A stretch of DNA of 6,393 nucleotides. Origin: Longimicrobium sp. (GTDB lineage: Bacteria; Gemmatimonadota; Gemmatimonadetes; Longimicrobiales; Longimicrobiaceae). The translations under genes and the position numbers were made by a program. The notes below the pieces were generated by a model. The model searched no databases, was not told where the DNA came from, and saw only the letters and a program-made list of their open reading frames with translations. Positions 5,724-6,393 of the stretch are shown piece by piece (position 1 is the first letter of the stretch; the number at the start of each line of letters is the position of its first letter). The DNA lies in assembly GCA_030446945.1 (NCBI GenBank), contig JAUJMI010000227.1, positions 1 to 6,393 on the forward strand, given 5' to 3'.

Positions 5724-6050
5724 ACGGCTGCAGTGTACTCGCACCCGCGTGGCGGCGCCAGCATTCCGGGTCAGCGGCTGGTCTTCGGCATTCTCGAATC
5801 GTGAATACCTCGTGTGCGGCTCGGGCTCTCCCGGTGCCGGCCGTGAGGAGTTGACGAGAGCGGCTATCGTGGTGGAGGGTCACGGATCGTCTCGGACGAG
5901 GGCACGCGGGTGCGCCCCGGCGCCGGCGCGGGCCCACCCCGAATCAGGTGCCGTGCAGGGTAGCCGTCACCGCGGCCCCGGTCCAGCGCGACGTTCCGCC
6001 ATCAGGCTGACGGTGTGTGCGAGGCGTGGCGCGTCGTGGATGGTTCGGAC
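5724..6050. other. Gene-free stretch upstream of the three-gene cassette
   Basis: I find no supportable gene, tRNA or repeat here. Open frames on both strands are Arg/Pro/Ala-rich and lack domains. The cassette promoter should lie at its left end, near 5715-5760, where base composition becomes less GC-rich. Confidence 0.55.
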
Positions 6051-6055
6051 GAGCG

Positions 6056-6106
6056 CACAGAGCGAGAGGCACAGAGAAGTCCTCTCTGTGCCTCCGTGTC
6101 TCTGTG
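6056..6106 (-). terminator. Nested stem-loop downstream of pntB, possible terminator or dispersed repeat
   Basis: GAGGCACAGAGA (6066-6077) and TCTCTGTGCCTC (6083-6094) are exact 12-bp complements around a 5-base loop. An outer pair, CACAGAG (6056-6062) and CTCTGTG (6100-6106), could extend the structure. It starts about 20 bp beyond the pntB stop, the right place for a transcription end. There is no T-run, and the CTCTGTGCCTCCGTGTCTCTGTGTGA wording recurs in many genomes as dispersed repeat DNA, so it may be both. Confidence 0.55.
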
Positions 6107-6127
6107 TGAGCCCATGCAGTTCGCGGT

Positions 6128-6393
6128 TCAGACGACCTTTACCTCCGCCACCAGCGCCTCCAGCGACTTCTTGGCGTCGCCGAAGAGCATGGAGGTGTTG
6201 GGGAGGTAGAAGAGGTCGTTCTCCACGCCGGAGTATCCGGCGGCCATGCTCCGCTTGAGGACGACGACCGCCTTGGCGTGGTCCACGTTCAGGATCGGCA
6301 TCCCGTAGATGGGGCTGGCGGGGTCGGTGCGCGCCGCGGGGTTCACCACGTCGTTGGCGCCGATCACCAGCACCACGTCGGTGCGGGAGAGCT
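6128..6393 (-). CDS. pntB: NAD(P) transhydrogenase subunit beta, C-terminal fragment
   Basis: The last 87 residues of PntB are present; the rest lies beyond the right edge. This is domain III, which binds NADP(H) on the cytoplasmic side of the proton-translocating transhydrogenase that moves hydride between NADH and NADP+ using the proton gradient. Diagnostic stretches are [16 protein letters not shown], the segment [35 protein letters not shown] and [16 protein letters not shown], all in the expected order up to the normal C-terminus. The partner gene for the alpha subunit is expected further right. Nothing in this fragment looks broken, and it is the most confidently identified gene in the window. 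Confidence 0.97.
   Translation of the reverse strand, partial: LSRTDVVLVIGANDVVNPAARTDPASPIYGMPILNVDHAKAVVVLKRSMAAGYSGVENDLFYLPNTSMLFGDAKKSLEALVAEVKVV

Noticed and set aside
5686..5937. An 84-residue N-terminal extension of the winged-helix protein
   Set aside because: It would bury the palindrome and the AAAGGAG ribosome binding site inside the coding region, and it has no family-like sequence.
5350..6258. A 302-codon plus-strand open frame
   Set aside because: It overlaps the winged-helix gene and the pntB end in antisense, and its composition is typical of a high-GC shadow frame.

Overview
The window is GC-rich (well above 65% by eye), and every gene I can support lies on the minus strand. 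Gene content (Hanks-type kinase, M20 hydrolase, pntB), repeat-dense intergenic DNA and codon use fit a high-GC soil-type bacterium. The hairpin repeats resemble those I associate with Gemmatimonadota (Longimicrobium-like). That placement is an impression, not a demonstrated assignment.

Reading in the direction of transcription (right to left): the right edge holds the C-terminal NADP(H)-binding part of PntB (6128-6393). It is followed by a strong 12-bp stem-loop nested in a second inverted repeat (6056-6106). A gene-free stretch (about 5724-6050) leads to a perfect 6-3-6 palindrome beside the ribosome binding site of a compact three-gene cassette. The cassette is a winged-helix-type DNA-binding protein (5170-5685), an AbiEii-like nucleotidyltransferase whose start overlaps the previous stop by 4 bp (4472-5173), and a small stand-alone DprA-like SLOG-fold protein 16 bp further on (3937-4455). 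Regulator plus nucleotidyltransferase with translational coupling is the layout of a toxin-antitoxin or phage-defence module. The tightly attached SLOG-fold third gene is the most interesting part of the window.

Next comes a secreted lipoprotein with a CHRD/Cu,Zn-SOD-like sequence (3272-3814), then about 610 bp without a gene (2658-3271) packed with hairpin repeats. In that stretch two neighbouring units share flanks but carry different stems. The left part holds a membrane-anchored Ser/Thr kinase with a long Pro/Gln-rich external tail (966-2657). About 60 bp downstream is an exported M20-family metallohydrolase running off the left edge (1-906). The M20 reading frame is open but appears to lack an internal block of roughly 65-75 residues that should contain three essential active-site acids, so it is probably inactive or mis-assembled.

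The kinase/M20 pair, the lipoprotein and pntB look like ordinary chromosomal genes. The three-gene cassette looks like an accessory insertion between them.
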